Assembly (NCBI GenBank): GCA_030447585.1
Contig: JAUJOO010000001.1
Span: 154,213-218,212, forward strand
From: Nocardioidaceae bacterium
GTDB taxonomy: Bacteria > Actinomycetota > Actinomycetes > Propionibacteriales > Nocardioidaceae
Reading direction: 5' to 3'
Length of the DNA: 64,000 nt
The notes under the pieces are model-generated. The model did not search any database. It worked only from the letters and a program-made list of their open reading frames with translations, and was not told where the DNA came from. The first letter of the stretch is position 1. Every line of letters begins with the position of its first letter. The position numbers were made by a program, and so were the translations under genes. Shown here piece after piece: positions 8,661 through 19,756 of this stretch.

Positions 8661-10235
8661 GTGCGCTCCGACCTGAGCAGGACGCAAGGCAATGTCGTGG
8701 CGCCGTCGCGGTCAGATCCGCTTGTGCGATCAGCATCCTCATGGGCTGGAGGTCCGCTCGGTCGACTGGCGTTGACGGGTCATTCCTGGTGGACACCGCT
8801 CAGGGTGATCATCGTGATGGCGACCGTGACGTTCGGACTGGGCGTCGTGCAGAAGAGCCCCTGCGTGGTGGGCGACTGGTCCAAGGCTGCCCCCACTGCC
8901 GTTCAGCCACATGTGCTACTCAGACATTGCCTACTTGTACACGGGGCGTGGCCTCGCCGAAGGTGTCATCCCGTACCAGCCCGTCAAGTCGCTGCCGGCG
9001 GAGAAGCGACCCCTCACCTCCGACCAGGAGCACCAGTTCTCCATCGAGTATCCCGTGCTCACCGGCGCCTGGATGGGGATGACCGGTCTCATCACCCACG
9101 GCATCGGGAAGTCCCCCGATATGTCCGAGGTCTCGCACGACGCCGTGGGGTCGGACAAGCGGGTGCAGTATGACGGCACGTTGTTCTGGGCCGTGAATGC
9201 GGTCGGTTTCTTCGTCGTTCTCCTGATCGCGCTCTCGTTTCTCGTCTACGCGCAGCGGCGTCGACCCTGGGACGCCGCGCTTGTCGCCGCCTCGCCGGCA
9301 CTGGCTCTTACCGGGATGATCAACTGGGACCTGCTGGTGGTTGGGTGTGTGGCTGGATTTGTCTGGGCCTGGTCGACACGAAGACCGGTCTGGGCAGGGA
9401 TCTTCATCGGGCTCGGCACAGCGACCAAGTTGTTCCCGCTGTTCTTCCTCGGACCGTTGCTGGTGCTGTGCCTGCGGCAGCGCAAGTTCGACATCTGGTT
9501 GGCCACCGCGGCGGCTGCCTTGGGTAGCTGGCTGGTCGTCAACCTTCCGGTGTTCTACTGGTCACCAGACGAGTACCTGTGGTTCTGGCGGTTCAACGCG
9601 CAGCGTGGCCCGGACCTGGGTTCGCTGTGGTTGGTCGCTTCCGACTACGGTCATCCCGTCTCGGCCGAGACATTGAACAAGGCCAGTCTCGTCATCTTCG
9701 CTCTCGCCTGCGTAGCGATTGGGCTGCTCGGACTTTTCGCTCGGCGCCGCCCGAGGCTCGTGCAGCTGTTGTTCCTGGTAGTGGCTTCGTTCCTGCTCGT
9801 CAACAAGGTGTACTCACCGCAGTACGTGTTGTGGCTGCTGCCGCTGGCCGCGCTGGCGCGCCCCGGTGGCGTGACATGTTGATCTGGCAGGCATGCGAGA
9901 TCTTCTACTTCTTCGCTGTCTGGATGCACCTGGCGAACTTCTTCGTCACCGCCGGCGACCCCGACTGGGTGTACGCGCTGGCGATCGTCGTACGTGTGAT
10001 GGGACAGCTGTACCTGATGGCCATGGTCGTCCGCGACATCCTGCGACCTTGGCACGACCCGGTACGCCAAGACGGCCTGTCCGACGATCCGCTCGGGGGA
10101 GTCCTGGACGAGGGTGTCGACGCCGAGTCCGGCGTCGACGACGAAGGCGACTCGGCATCGGGCGTGGATGAGCGCAGAGCCGCGGTGGACGCCGAATCTC
10201 AGGACTTGGAGGGTGACCCGCTGTACGCCTCCTGA
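8661..10235 (+). CDS. GT87/DUF2029-like integral membrane glycosyltransferase, apparently split by two frameshifts
   Basis: Three consecutive in-order ORF segments: ...VVQKSPCVVGDWSKAAPT / FSHMCYSDIAYLYTGRGLAEGVIPYQP...LLPLAALARP / RWRDMLIWQACEIFYFFAVWMHLANFFV; frame changes at C-runs near 8890 and 9861. Confidence 0.7.
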
Positions 10236-10398
10236 GCAGAAACACGAGCGCAACGAGGTATCGGCCCCGATCAGGTCATCAAACCCCCGCGTTGATGACC
10301 TGCCGAAGCCGATCCGAGTTCCCCGCGCCACGAGTGTGGCACATCTTGCATAGAGAGTCCATGCATGAAAGAAGTGGAACGTGCAACTGTCGGCCACT

Positions 10399-10687
10399 GC
10401 CGGCTGGGAGGAAGATCATCGAGGCTTGCAGGTGGCTGACGGTCAGCTGACCGAGACGTGGTCGAAGGTCGTTGTCGTAAAACGCACCTGGACGGCGATC
10501 TCCTCGCCGATGCGGGGGACCGCAGTGCCGGCTGGGAGGAAGATCATCGAGGCTTGCAGGTGGCTGACGGTCAGCTGACCGAGACGTGGTCGAAGGTCGT
10601 TGTCGTAAAACGCACCTGGACGGCGATCTCCTCGCCGATGCGGGGGACCGCAGTGCCGGCTGGGAGGAAGATCATCGAGGCTTGCAT
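10399..10687. repeat. Tandem direct repeat, 128-bp unit, about 2.26 copies
   Basis: gccggctgggaggaagatcatcgaggcttgcaggtggctgac... begins at 10399, 10527 and (partial) 10655; the two full units appear identical by eye. Confidence 0.95.
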
Positions 10688-11590
10688 GTGTGGCGGTTCG
10701 ACGAACCAGCGCTGCCTGCCGGCCACGACGAACGGTGACAGCGCCCTGCCGGCGGCGTCGAGACCGCCCTTCGCGATGGCCACGGCACGCTGCCGTGCGG
10801 TGGCGGCGGAAGTGGGGGCCTCCAGGGCGATGCCGTGCGCAGTCCCCCCGGACACGATCAGGACTGTGCCGGCCCGCAGGACCGTGCGCTGTCGGTAGCC
10901 CAGCCTGTCCCCGCGCCGGACCGAGTGGGCGTCGAGAACAGTGGTGCGTGCCTCCAAGCACGCTCTGTCACCCAGCCAGAGGGCCGTGCCGATGCGAGGG
11001 CGGAGCTCGACGCCGCGGTGCTGCTGCCGAAGGGTCGTGAGCTCTGCGCCAGTCAGGTGCGAGATGAACCAACGGCGAGACGCGGGAGCTGCCCCGAGCC
11101 AACGCTCGACCTCGTGGACATGACCGGTGCCGAGCGGGAGGTGCAGCGCGTGCCCTTCCACGCGCACGCCTGGTGGTGTGGCCGGCAGCCGCCGCATCGC
11201 TTCCGCGGTGAAGCCGTGGCGACGCATCGACGTCAGCCCCTCCAGCACGACCCGCGGTCGGGCGCCGCGCTCAGCCAGCGCCGCGAGATCGTTCTCACGT
11301 CCGACCGTGTGGATGATCCGTGTGTCGTACGAGATGTCGCCGAGGAACGGCCGCCACGGCTCCATCACCAAGATGTCACCGGAGAACCGCTTCCGGACGG
11401 TCTCCGCCTCGCGGTACGTTCCGATAGCGAGGGTGTCCGCTCCCAGCCACTCGGCGCGGCGAGCCAACCGCGGCACCCCGAACCCGTATCCGTTGCCCTT
11501 GGCGACCGGCACGATGCCGGGGTGGGCGGCCGCCGTTGTCGTGAGGTGTAGACGCCAGCGGGGTCCGTCGACATACAAGGTGAGCGGCAT
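10571..11590 (-). CDS. Alanine racemase-like PLP-dependent protein
   Basis: LYVDGPRWRLHLTTTAAAHPGIVPVAKGNGYGFGVPRLARRAEWLGADTLAIGTYREAETVRKRF...; Ala-racemase N-terminal K-GNGYG motif and C-terminal domain. Confidence 0.75.
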   Translation of the reverse strand: MPLTLYVDGPRWRLHLTTTAAAHPGIVPVAKGNGYGFGVPRLARRAEWLGADTLAIGTYREAETVRKRFSGDILVMEPWRPFLGDISYDTRIIHTVGRENDLAALAERGARPRVVLEGLTSMRRHGFTAEAMRRLPATPPGVRVEGHALHLPLGTGHVHEVERWLGAAPASRRWFISHLTGAELTTLRQQHRGVELRPRIGTALWLGDRACLEARTTVLDAHSVRRGDRLGYRQRTVLRAGTVLIVSGGTAHGIALEAPTSAATARQRAVAIAKGGLDAAGRALSPFVVAGRQRWFVEPPHMQASMIFLPAGTAVPRIGEEIAVQVRFTTTTFDHVSVS

Positions 11591-11602
11591 TTGCGTCCTG
11601 CC

Positions 11603-12718
11603 TCAACTCTGGCGGTGGCTCATGTAGAGGTCGAAGGCCTTGTAGATGAGGCGGTTCAGCGGCAGGTCCCACTCACCGACGTACTCGACGGCCTCACCAC
11701 CGGTCCCGACCTTGAACTGGATGAGACCGATGTGGGGGTCTTGGGAGTCGATGGTGTCAGTGATGCCGCGCAGGTCGTAGACGGCCGCTCCGGCACCGAT
11801 GGCGTCACGGATCATCTGCCACTGGATGGCGTTCGAGCCGCGAACGTCGCGCTTCGCGGTGGAGGACGCGCCGTAGGAGTACCACGCGTGACCGCCGACG
11901 CGGATCCAGATCGTCGACGCCACGAGGTCCCCCTGGTGGTGGGCAAGGTAGAGCCGGAGGCGGTCTTGGTCCTCGCTGCGCAGCGCGTCGTACATGGCCT
12001 GGAAGTACGTCAGGGGTCGGGGGGTGAAGTGGTCTCGGAGCGCAGTCTCGGCGTAGAGGGTGTGGAAGGCCGGAAGGTCGCTCGACGCTCCCTGGCTGAC
12101 CTCGACTCCGGCTTTGGCCGCCTTCTTGATGTTTCGGCGCCACTGCTGGTTCATTCCCTTGAGGATGTCGTCCTCGCTGCGCCCCTCGATGGGCACCTGG
12201 AAGACGTACTGCGGTTGCCCGGCCGAGAAGCCGTTCTCAGCCGACACCGGCCGCCAGCCCTGACTGCGAAGTACGTCCTGCACACCCTCACCGAGGTCGT
12301 GTCGGCGGTCGGGTGGGACATCTGAGAGGCGTCGGTGGACGCCTTCCGCGATTGCCTTCTTGACCGTCTCGGCGTCCCAGGACCGGTTCCGCACGGGCGG
12401 ACCCATCCGGACGGCGAACGCCCCCTGTGCTTTCAGATACGAGGCCATGGACGCCAACAGGGACTCCAGGCCTGCCGCGCCCCAGTCGATGACGGGACCT
12501 TCCGGGAGGTAGGCAAGCGACTTCTTCGCCCTGGGCAGCTGCCGGTACAAGACCAGCGCCACACCGCAAAGACTGCCGTCGCAGAACCATCCGATGGACT
12601 CGGGCCGCCAGTCGCTCTTGACCTGCCCCCACGCCGGCGTCTGCAGGAAGCTTGCCCCCGGTTGGCGTCGAAGGAACGACAGATGTTCGGGTGCACCGAT
12701 ACTGCGTACGTCGATCAT
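11603..12718 (-). CDS. FemABX/FemX-like peptidyltransferase (peptidoglycan interpeptide bridge)
   Basis: MIDVRSIGAPEHLSFLRRQPGASFLQTPAWGQVKSDWRPESIGW...MNQQWRRNIKKAAKAGVEV...WYSYGASSTAKRDVRGSNAIQWQMIRDA. Confidence 0.85.
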   Translation of the reverse strand: MIDVRSIGAPEHLSFLRRQPGASFLQTPAWGQVKSDWRPESIGWFCDGSLCGVALVLYRQLPRAKKSLAYLPEGPVIDWGAAGLESLLASMASYLKAQGAFAVRMGPPVRNRSWDAETVKKAIAEGVHRRLSDVPPDRRHDLGEGVQDVLRSQGWRPVSAENGFSAGQPQYVFQVPIEGRSEDDILKGMNQQWRRNIKKAAKAGVEVSQGASSDLPAFHTLYAETALRDHFTPRPLTYFQAMYDALRSEDQDRLRLYLAHHQGDLVASTIWIRVGGHAWYSYGASSTAKRDVRGSNAIQWQMIRDAIGAGAAVYDLRGITDTIDSQDPHIGLIQFKVGTGGEAVEYVGEWDLPLNRLIYKAFDLYMSHRQS

Positions 12719-12812
12719 CGTCACGCCCCGCAACCTACCCGACCAGGCGTACGGCGTTCGGTGGTCTGCCACCGGGCCGGTTCGGGCGCCGCTCGGCCGC
12801 GGGAGGCAGGGG

Positions 12813-13613
12813 TCAGGTGGCCCGGTCGCGTAACCAGGCGATGTCGGCGCGCTGGCCGTCGGCGCCTCCGGGCGTCTCACACACCACCGGGGCGCCTGCC
12901 GCCCGGACGACGTCGACGAGGTCATCCGCAGCGATGCTGCCGTTACCGAGGTTCGCGTGCCGGTCGGCGCCGGAGCCGAAGGTGTCGCGCGAGTCGTTGG
13001 CGTGCACCAGATCGATCCGCCCGGTGACGGCCTTCACCTTGTCGACGATGTCGGCGAGCTCCTCACCGCCGGCGTGGGCATGGCAGGTGTCGAGGCAGAA
13101 CCCGACCGCGTCGCCGCCAGGCGCAGAGCCGACCGCATCCCACATCCGCGCTATCCGCTCGAGCCGCCGGGCCATGGCGTTGTCGCCGCCCGCGGTGTTC
13201 TCGATCAGCAGCGGCACGGCAAGGTCGAGCCGTTCGATGCACTTGCGCCAGTTGTCGAACCCGACGGCCGGATCATCTGTCTTGGCCACGTGGCCGCCGT
13301 GGACGATGACTGCCTTCGCACCGATCTCGGCCGCCGCGGTCACGGTCTGCTGCAGCAGTTTGCGTGACGGGATACGGATCCGGTTGTTGGTCGTCGCGAC
13401 GTTGAGCACGTAGGGGGCGTGGACGTACAGGTCGACACCGGCAGCATCGGCTGCGGCGCGCAACGCCGGTGCCCCGCCGTCGTACGCCACGACCGGACCC
13501 TTCCAGCCTTGCGGATCGCCTAGGAAGAACTGGGACAGTGACGCCTTGCGGGCCAGAGCTTCGGCGATCGGGTCGGCCTGGTCGACGTGGCCTCCGATGT
13601 GCAGCTCGCTCAT
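12813..13613 (-). CDS. Deoxyribonuclease IV / AP endonuclease family 2 (TIM barrel)
   Basis: [40 protein letters not shown]...IVHGGHV...[16 protein letters not shown]...[13 protein letters not shown]...[25 protein letters not shown]. Confidence 0.85.
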   Translation of the reverse strand: MSELHIGGHVDQADPIAEALARKASLSQFFLGDPQGWKGPVVAYDGGAPALRAAADAAGVDLYVHAPYVLNVATTNNRIRIPSRKLLQQTVTAAAEIGAKAVIVHGGHVAKTDDPAVGFDNWRKCIERLDLAVPLLIENTAGGDNAMARRLERIARMWDAVGSAPGGDAVGFCLDTCHAHAGGEELADIVDKVKAVTGRIDLVHANDSRDTFGSGADRHANLGNGSIAADDLVDVVRAAGAPVVCETPGGADGQRADIAWLRDRAT

Positions 13614-13930
13614 CAACCCACTGTAGAGCGGGCGTCCGACACTGATGGGCCCCGTGCAAGGTCTCTGCTGCGGGGAGGTCGGCCGCTGCGGCCCGTCTGC
13701 TCGGAGACGCACTGGTGGGCGGCGCCGGTCGCTGAGGCGACATGCCTGATTCGCGCCAACTGAGCCGGTTCATCCGCGGCAGTACTCGTCATACCAGGGG
13801 ATCGAGCTCGCAATCAGGGGACCACGTCAGGGGAAACCCGATCGCGTGAAGGCCTCCATCTTGAGTACCTTGAGGGGTGGTCGATCGGGGCCACCGATCG
13901 CCGTCGTCCACACGTGTTCTCGAGGGGTCC

Positions 13931-14731
13931 ATGTCTCACCCAACCGTTACTACTTCGCCCGGCGCCTACGCGACGAAGGACGTCGCCGCCCGAGTTGTCG
14001 GGCTTCGTAAGGTCTACGGCGAGGGGGACGCCGCGGTCACTGCGCTCGGCGGCGTGTCTATCGACTTTCTGGCCGGCGAGTTCACCGCGGTGATGGGCCC
14101 TTCGGGGTCCGGCAAGTCGACGCTGATGCACTGCATGGCAGCGCTTGACGAGGCGTCAGGCGGCGACGTGTTCCTCGGCGAGCAGCAGCTGGCGGGTCTC
14201 GGCGATACGCAGCTGACGTTACTGCGCCGAGACAAGATCGGCTTCGTCTTCCAGGCGTACAACCTCGTGCCGACGCTCACCGCTCGCGAGAACATCGAGC
14301 TGCCGCTGTCGATCGCCGGCCGCAAGCCCGACCCCGGATGGTTCGACCAGGTCGTCGACACGGTGGGGCTGCGTGACAGGCTGGAGCACCGTCCGAACGA
14401 GCTGTCGGGTGGTCAGCAACAGCGGGTCGCCTGTGCCCGTGCTCTGATGTCACGACCCGAGATCGTGTTCGCGGACGAGCCGACCGGCAACCTCGACTCG
14501 GCGTCAGGCGCAGAGGTGCTCGGCTTCTTGCGCCGCAGTGTCGACGAGCACAAGCAGACCATCGTGATCGTGACGCACGACCCGGTTGCCGCCGCCTACA
14601 CGGACCGCGTGGTGTTCCTCGCCGACGGTTTGGTGGTCGATGAGCTTCGAGAGCCCACCGCTGAGGCGGTGCTCGAGAAGATGAAGGTCCTCAGCCAGCA
14701 GGCGGTCGCCGGTACCGCTGCGGAGGCCTGA
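13931..14731 (+). CDS. ABC transporter ATP-binding protein (MacB/LolD type)
   Basis: Walker A GPSGSGKST, signature LSGGQQQR, Walker B IVFADEPTGNLD. Confidence 0.92.
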   Translation: MSHPTVTTSPGAYATKDVAARVVGLRKVYGEGDAAVTALGGVSIDFLAGEFTAVMGPSGSGKSTLMHCMAALDEASGGDVFLGEQQLAGLGDTQLTLLRRDKIGFVFQAYNLVPTLTARENIELPLSIAGRKPDPGWFDQVVDTVGLRDRLEHRPNELSGGQQQRVACARALMSRPEIVFADEPTGNLDSASGAEVLGFLRRSVDEHKQTIVIVTHDPVAAAYTDRVVFLADGLVVDELREPTAEAVLEKMKVLSQQAVAGTAAEA

Positions 14732-14736
14732 GCCAG

Positions 14737-17280
14737 ATGCTGAGAGTGACCTGGTGCAACCTCGTCGTGCGCAAGCTTCGGCTCGCCCTCAGCGCCTTCG
14801 CCATCGTCTTGGGCGTGGCGTTCGTGGCCGGCTCATTCATCTTCACCGATGCCATGGGAGGCGCGTTCTCTGGCATCCTGAAGGGGACCACTGCGGATGT
14901 CGAGATCGCGCCGAAGGGAGCGAACGACTTCGACTCCCAGCAGGACAGGCGCACCATCGCCGCCGACGTCGTGGACAAGCTGGAAGAGCTGCCGGAGGCC
15001 GCGTCAGTCCACCCGTACAACCAGCAGCAGGGCGTCTATGTGATAGACGGCGACGGCGACCTGGTCGGCGGCAACGGTCCGCCGGGGTTCGCATTCAACT
15101 ACGGCGACACGGTTGCGATCACGGGCGACCCGATCCTCGAGCTGGCCGAAGGCGACTTGCCGAGCGGGACCGGTGAGGTCGCCCTCGAGCTGTCGACCGC
15201 CGAGAAAGCGGGGTACGAGATCGGCGACGAGGTCGAGCTGGTCACCGCCGGGGAGAACCCGAAGTTGCACGCCACCCTGACAGGACTGATGAGGTTCGGC
15301 TCCTCGGGCGGAGCGGCCGGAGCGACCATCGTCGTCTTCTCACCCGAGGCGATGCAAGACCTGTTCTTCCAGGGAAAGGACGTCTACTCGGGTGTTTCGC
15401 TCACTGCCGCCGAGGGGGTCTCCCAGGAGGAGCTCAGAGATGCTGCCCAGCCGCTCCTCCCCAACGGCGTGGCGGCCCGCACCGGCGACGACATGGTGGA
15501 GGAGAACGAGGCCGGCCTCCAGGAGATCCTCGGTTATCTCAACATGTTTCTGCTCGTGTTCGCCGGAGTCGCGTTGGTCGTCGGGACGTTCCTCATCGTC
15601 AACACGTTCTCGATCCTGGTCGCCCAGCGCAGCCGCGAGCTCGCCCTGCTGCGAGCGATGGGCGCCTCGAAACGGCAGGTGAACCGGTCCGTGTTGGTCG
15701 AGGCGTTCGCCGTCGGGATCTTCGGCTCGACGGTTGGTATCGGGGCCGGCTACCTGCTGGCGCTCGGGCTGCGGGCGCTGTTCGGTCTCTTCGGCCTCGA
15801 CCTCACCGATGCCGAGTTCCCGGTGACCCTACGCACGGTGCTCGTGTCGTACGCCGTCGGTCTGGTCGTGACCATGGTCGCCGCCTATCTCCCCGCCCGG
15901 CGGGGCAGCCGAGTCGCCCCGGTGGCAGCCATGCGCGACGAGGTCGCCCTGTCCGAGGCGTCGCTGCGACGTCGGATGATCGTCGGCGCGGTCATGGTGC
16001 TGGGTGGCGTCGGTCTGATGATGCTGGGTTTCGCGCGTGAAGGAGGAAGCGGTCTGGCCTTGATCGGAGCGGGCATGCTCGCCGTCTTGGTAGGGGTGGC
16101 GCTGATGGCACCGGTCCTGGGTCGTCCGGTCATCGTGGCGCTCGGGGCGGCGTACCGCAGGATGTTCGGCACCGTGGGTGCGCTGGCAACGCAGAACTCG
16201 CTGCGCAACCCGCGTCGGACGGCGGCGACGGCGAGTGCGTTGATGATCGGGTTGACGTTGGTGGCCTTGATGTCGATCCTCGGCACTTCTGCGTCGGCCA
16301 GCACGGATAAGTCGATCCGTGAGGCCCTCACGTCCGAGTACATAGTCTCGAACGTCGTCGGGACACCGTTCAGCCCGCAGATCGCCGAGCGGATTCGTGA
16401 CCTTCCCGAGGTCGAGAGGGTGGTTCAGTTCCGAACCGCAATCGCAAGAGTGGACGGCAACACTGGTTTCGTCGGCGCCGTCGCCCCGGAGGGGCTGGCT
16501 GAGGCGTTCAAGCTCCCAACGCTGGGAGACATCACTTCCACCTTCCGCCCCGGGACCGTCCTGGTCCTGGAGCCGGACGCGAAGCGCAGAGGGCTCGAGG
16601 TAGGTGACACCCTCTCGATGGAGTTCCAGGGCGGCAAGGTCGATCTCGAGATCGCCGGCACCTTCCCCGCAGGGCCATTACCTGCGGAGTACCTGGTGAC
16701 TCCGGATACTTTGCTCAAGGGAGGGCTGGAGCCACAGGACTCGATGTTGTTCATCACCAAGGCGCCGGGGGCAGCCGGCGACGACCTTCGGACGGCGGTC
16801 GACGAGATCACCCGCGAGCTCCCGACCGTCACTTTGAAGGATCCCCAGGAGTTCGCCGAGGAGCGGAAGGCACAGATCAACATCTTCTTGTACCTCGTCT
16901 ACGCACTGCTCGGCCTCGCGATCATCATCGCAGTGCTCGGAATCATCAACACGCTGGCACTGTCGGTGATCGAGCGAACTCGGGAGGTGGGCCTGTTGCG
17001 TGCCGTGGGGATGAGCCGCAAGCAGCTACGACGGATGGTGCGGCTGGAGTCCGCTGCGATCGCCGTGCTCGGAGCGGTGCTGGGTGTAGCGATGGGCGTC
17101 GCGTTTGGTGTCGCGTTGCAGCGCGCCATCGCCGACCAGGGCCTCGAGGTCTTGTCGATCCCGTGGCTGCAACTGGCGATCTTTGTGGTGGTCGCTGCGC
17201 TGGTGGGGGTGTTGGCCGCCGTATTCCCGGCCCGGAGAGCAGCAAGGCTCAACGTGCTGAGGGCAATCACCACCGAGTAG
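14737..17280 (+). CDS. FtsX-like permease ABC transporter protein
   Basis: 847 aa, two FtsX-like domains (RSRELALLRAMGASKRQV; RTREVGLLRAVGMSRKQLRRMVRLES). Confidence 0.92.
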   Translation: MLRVTWCNLVVRKLRLALSAFAIVLGVAFVAGSFIFTDAMGGAFSGILKGTTADVEIAPKGANDFDSQQDRRTIAADVVDKLEELPEAASVHPYNQQQGVYVIDGDGDLVGGNGPPGFAFNYGDTVAITGDPILELAEGDLPSGTGEVALELSTAEKAGYEIGDEVELVTAGENPKLHATLTGLMRFGSSGGAAGATIVVFSPEAMQDLFFQGKDVYSGVSLTAAEGVSQEELRDAAQPLLPNGVAARTGDDMVEENEAGLQEILGYLNMFLLVFAGVALVVGTFLIVNTFSILVAQRSRELALLRAMGASKRQVNRSVLVEAFAVGIFGSTVGIGAGYLLALGLRALFGLFGLDLTDAEFPVTLRTVLVSYAVGLVVTMVAAYLPARRGSRVAPVAAMRDEVALSEASLRRRMIVGAVMVLGGVGLMMLGFAREGGSGLALIGAGMLAVLVGVALMAPVLGRPVIVALGAAYRRMFGTVGALATQNSLRNPRRTAATASALMIGLTLVALMSILGTSASASTDKSIREALTSEYIVSNVVGTPFSPQIAERIRDLPEVERVVQFRTAIARVDGNTGFVGAVAPEGLAEAFKLPTLGDITSTFRPGTVLVLEPDAKRRGLEVGDTLSMEFQGGKVDLEIAGTFPAGPLPAEYLVTPDTLLKGGLEPQDSMLFITKAPGAAGDDLRTAVDEITRELPTVTLKDPQEFAEERKAQINIFLYLVYALLGLAIIIAVLGIINTLALSVIERTREVGLLRAVGMSRKQLRRMVRLESAAIAVLGAVLGVAMGVAFGVALQRAIADQGLEVLSIPWLQLAIFVVVAALVGVLAAVFPARRAARLNVLRAITTE

Positions 17281-17296
17281 CGGCGGGACAAGAAAA

Positions 17297-17323
17297 GGTC
17301 CCCCGCGAAAACCGCGGAGGACC
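17297..17323. terminator. Rho-independent-like terminator between convergent genes
   Basis: aaaaggtcccccgcgaaaaccgcggaggacctctctt hairpin between the permease and cspA 3' ends. Confidence 0.65.
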
Positions 17324-17343
17324 TCTCTTGAGTCTGCTACGTG

Positions 17344-17547
17344 TCAGATGACGCGCACGTTCTCAGCCTGCAGGCCCTTGGGACCCTGAGCCGTCTCGAA
17401 CTCGACGCGCTGGTTCTCGTCGAGCGTCTTGTAGCCCTCCGCGGCAATAGCCGAGAAATGGACGAAAACGTCAGGCAGGTCGCCGTCTTGGGAGATGAAG
17501 CCGAAGCCCTTCTCGCCGTTGAACCACTTCACAGTTCCCTGTGCCAT
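17344..17547 (-). CDS. cspA: Cold shock protein
   Basis: [70 protein letters not shown]1 and RNP2 motifs. Confidence 0.95.
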   Translation of the reverse strand: MAQGTVKWFNGEKGFGFISQDGDLPDVFVHFSAIAAEGYKTLDENQRVEFETAQGPKGLQAENVRVI

Positions 17548-17993
17548 GTGATGCTCCTTCGTGTGGGTGTTGCGTTGATGAAAGACCCCGGACATGAGGC
17601 CCCTTTGGCTGCGCTCGTGCTCTTCCCACATTCGGTATGGCTCATGGCGGTACGGCTCATGGATCTCCAAACAACAAGACGCTCACGGCTTTGGGTCCGC
17701 GAGCGTCCAGGAACGTGCGAGTACTCTGTGCAACGTGTGGGCCACGCTACCACTTCCGGCGTCGTTGGCCAACGTCCTGCTGTGGCGAGCAGTGCCGCTG
17801 ACCGATGCCTTGACGCCCTTGAGGCCGACAGCCCCTGTGGACGACGATTTCCGTCGATCCGGTAGCCGCTGATAATCTTGCCTGATTGGCCCGTCTCGAC
17901 GCCGGGCCGCACAACGTCAGCCCCACTGGTCGATGGTGTCGATCTCCCGCCGGATCCGCGAGTGTCGTCGCCGTCGCCCAGGGCGCGGGCGTG

Positions 17994-18038
17994 ACCTCCT
18001 GTCACGGAGAGACCGTGACCGCAGAGTCCACAGGAGGT
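17994..18038 (+). ncRNA. rpsF 5'-leader hairpin sequestering the Shine-Dalgarno; candidate S6:S18-binding leader
   Basis: ACCTCCTGT (17994-18002) pairs with ACAGGAGGT (18030-18038) which contains the SD; inner stem CACGG/CCGTG; 3'-side internal loop accgcagagtcc contains CCG. Confidence 0.65.
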
Positions 18039-18049
18039 GGATGCGCAGC

Positions 18050-18340
18050 ATGCGTAACTACGAACTCATGGTCATCCTCGACCCGGACCTCGAGGAGCGC
18101 ACGGTTCAGCCGTCCCTCGAGACATACCTGAACCTGGTGACACAAGACGGCGGCAGCGTGGAGTCCGTCGACGTGTGGGGCCGCCGTCGCCTGGCGTACG
18201 AAGTCGACAAGAAGACCGAGGGCATCTATGCCGTGGTGACGTTGTCGGCGGAGCCTGCCACGGTGAAGGAGCTTGACCGCCAGCTCGGGCTCAACGAGTC
18301 CGTGATGCGTACCAAGGTCATGCGACCCGAAGTGCACTGA
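18050..18340 (+). CDS. rpsF: 30S ribosomal protein S6
   Basis: [63 protein letters not shown]. Confidence 0.95.
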   Translation: MRNYELMVILDPDLEERTVQPSLETYLNLVTQDGGSVESVDVWGRRRLAYEVDKKTEGIYAVVTLSAEPATVKELDRQLGLNESVMRTKVMRPEVH

Positions 18341-18412
18341 TCCACCAGATCATGCACAGACCGATTCCCCCGGTCGTTCCATCTTCGAACCGACCTACTT
18401 GAGAGGCTGCTC

Positions 18413-18913
18413 ATGGCAGGCGAAACCAATCTCACCGTCATCGGAAACATCACCGACGACCCCGACCTGCGCTTCACCCCGTCGGGTGCGGCGGTGGCCA
18501 ACTTCACCGTGGCGTCCACTCCCCGGATCTTCGACAAGCAGACGAACGAGTGGAAGGACGGCGACGCGCTGTTCCTGCGGTGCTCGATCTGGCGGCAGGC
18601 GGCTGAGAACGTCGCCGAGTCGCTGCAGCGCGGCTCCCGGGTCATCGTTTCGGGGCGGCTCAAGCAGCGCTCCTACGAGACCCGGGAGGGGGAGAAGCGC
18701 ACTGTCGTCGAGCTCGACGTAGAGGAGATCGGCGCGTCGCTCAAGTACGCGACCGCCAAGATCACCAAGACAACTCGCTCAGGCAGCGGCGGTGACGCCG
18801 GCGGCCAGGCAGGCAACGACCCCTGGGCGTCGCCTGCCGGAGCTCAGAGCTCAGGTGGCAACGACCCCTGGGCGTCGCCTGCCGCTGGCAGCACCGATGA
18901 GCCACCGTTCTGA
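18413..18913 (+). CDS. ssb: Single-stranded DNA-binding protein
   Basis: [36 protein letters not shown]...; acidic DEPPF tail. Confidence 0.95.
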   Translation: MAGETNLTVIGNITDDPDLRFTPSGAAVANFTVASTPRIFDKQTNEWKDGDALFLRCSIWRQAAENVAESLQRGSRVIVSGRLKQRSYETREGEKRTVVELDVEEIGASLKYATAKITKTTRSGSGGDAGGQAGNDPWASPAGAQSSGGNDPWASPAAGSTDEPPF

Positions 18914-19011
18914 CCGGATCATGACCGCCCACTGCTGACCACCCCCGGCGTGACGTCGGGCTCACGTTGACCATTCCGGCTTCGGTCGGGCTCGAGAAAG
19001 GGAGCACCACA

Positions 19012-19248
19012 ATGGCCAAACCAGTTGTACGCAAGCCGAAGAAGAAGGTGTGCGCGTTCTGCAAGGACAAGGCGACGTACGTCGACTACAAGGACACCAC
19101 GCTGCTTCGCAAGTTCATCTCCGACCGCGGCAAGATCCGCGCGCGTCGGGTGACGGGCAACTGCACCCAGCATCAGCGCGATGTCGCCATGGCGATCAAG
19201 AACGCTCGCGAGATGGCGCTGCTGCCCTACACGTCCACCGCACGCTGA
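19012..19248 (+). CDS. rpsR: 30S ribosomal protein S18
   Basis: [75 protein letters not shown]. Confidence 0.95.
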   Translation: MAKPVVRKPKKKVCAFCKDKATYVDYKDTTLLRKFISDRGKIRARRVTGNCTQHQRDVAMAIKNAREMALLPYTSTAR

Positions 19249-19259
19249 GAGGCCAGGCT

Positions 19260-19706
19260 ATGAAGCTCATTTTGACTCAGGAGGTCTCCGCTCTCGGCGC
19301 TCCGGGGGACGTGGTCGAGGTCAAGGACGGCTACGGTCGCAACTACTTGATGCCTAGAGGTTTTGCGATCCGCTGGACCAAGGGTGCGGAAAAGCAGATC
19401 GCCTCCATCAAGAAGGCCCGCTCCGTCCGCGACGTGCGTGACCTCGGCCACGCCGACGACGTCAAGAGCCAGCTCGAGGCGCTGACCGTGCGGGTGCCGG
19501 CGCAGGCCGGCTCGACCGGCCGCCTCTTCGGCGCCGTCACAGTGGCCGACATCGTCTCCGCTGTAAAGGCGGCGGGTGGACCTGACATCGACAAACGCCG
19601 GATCCAGGTGGCCCAGCCCATCAAGTCCATCGGTACTCACGAGGTGCAGGTCAAGGTTCACGACGACGTCCTGGCGAGGCTCACGCTCGACGTCGTCGCC
19701 TCCTGA
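19260..19706 (+). CDS. rplI: 50S ribosomal protein L9
   Basis: [42 protein letters not shown]. Confidence 0.95.
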   Translation: MKLILTQEVSALGAPGDVVEVKDGYGRNYLMPRGFAIRWTKGAEKQIASIKKARSVRDVRDLGHADDVKSQLEALTVRVPAQAGSTGRLFGAVTVADIVSAVKAAGGPDIDKRRIQVAQPIKSIGTHEVQVKVHDDVLARLTLDVVAS

Positions 19707-19756
19707 GCGCGGCCACCGGTCGCTTCAGCCGAGTAGGTGCCGGGCGGTCTCCGGTA

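Noticed and set aside
10399-10687. 128-bp repeats considered as CRISPR or integron-like array
   Set aside because: Unit is too long, has no spacers, and is a tandem copy of coding sequence from the adjacent gene.
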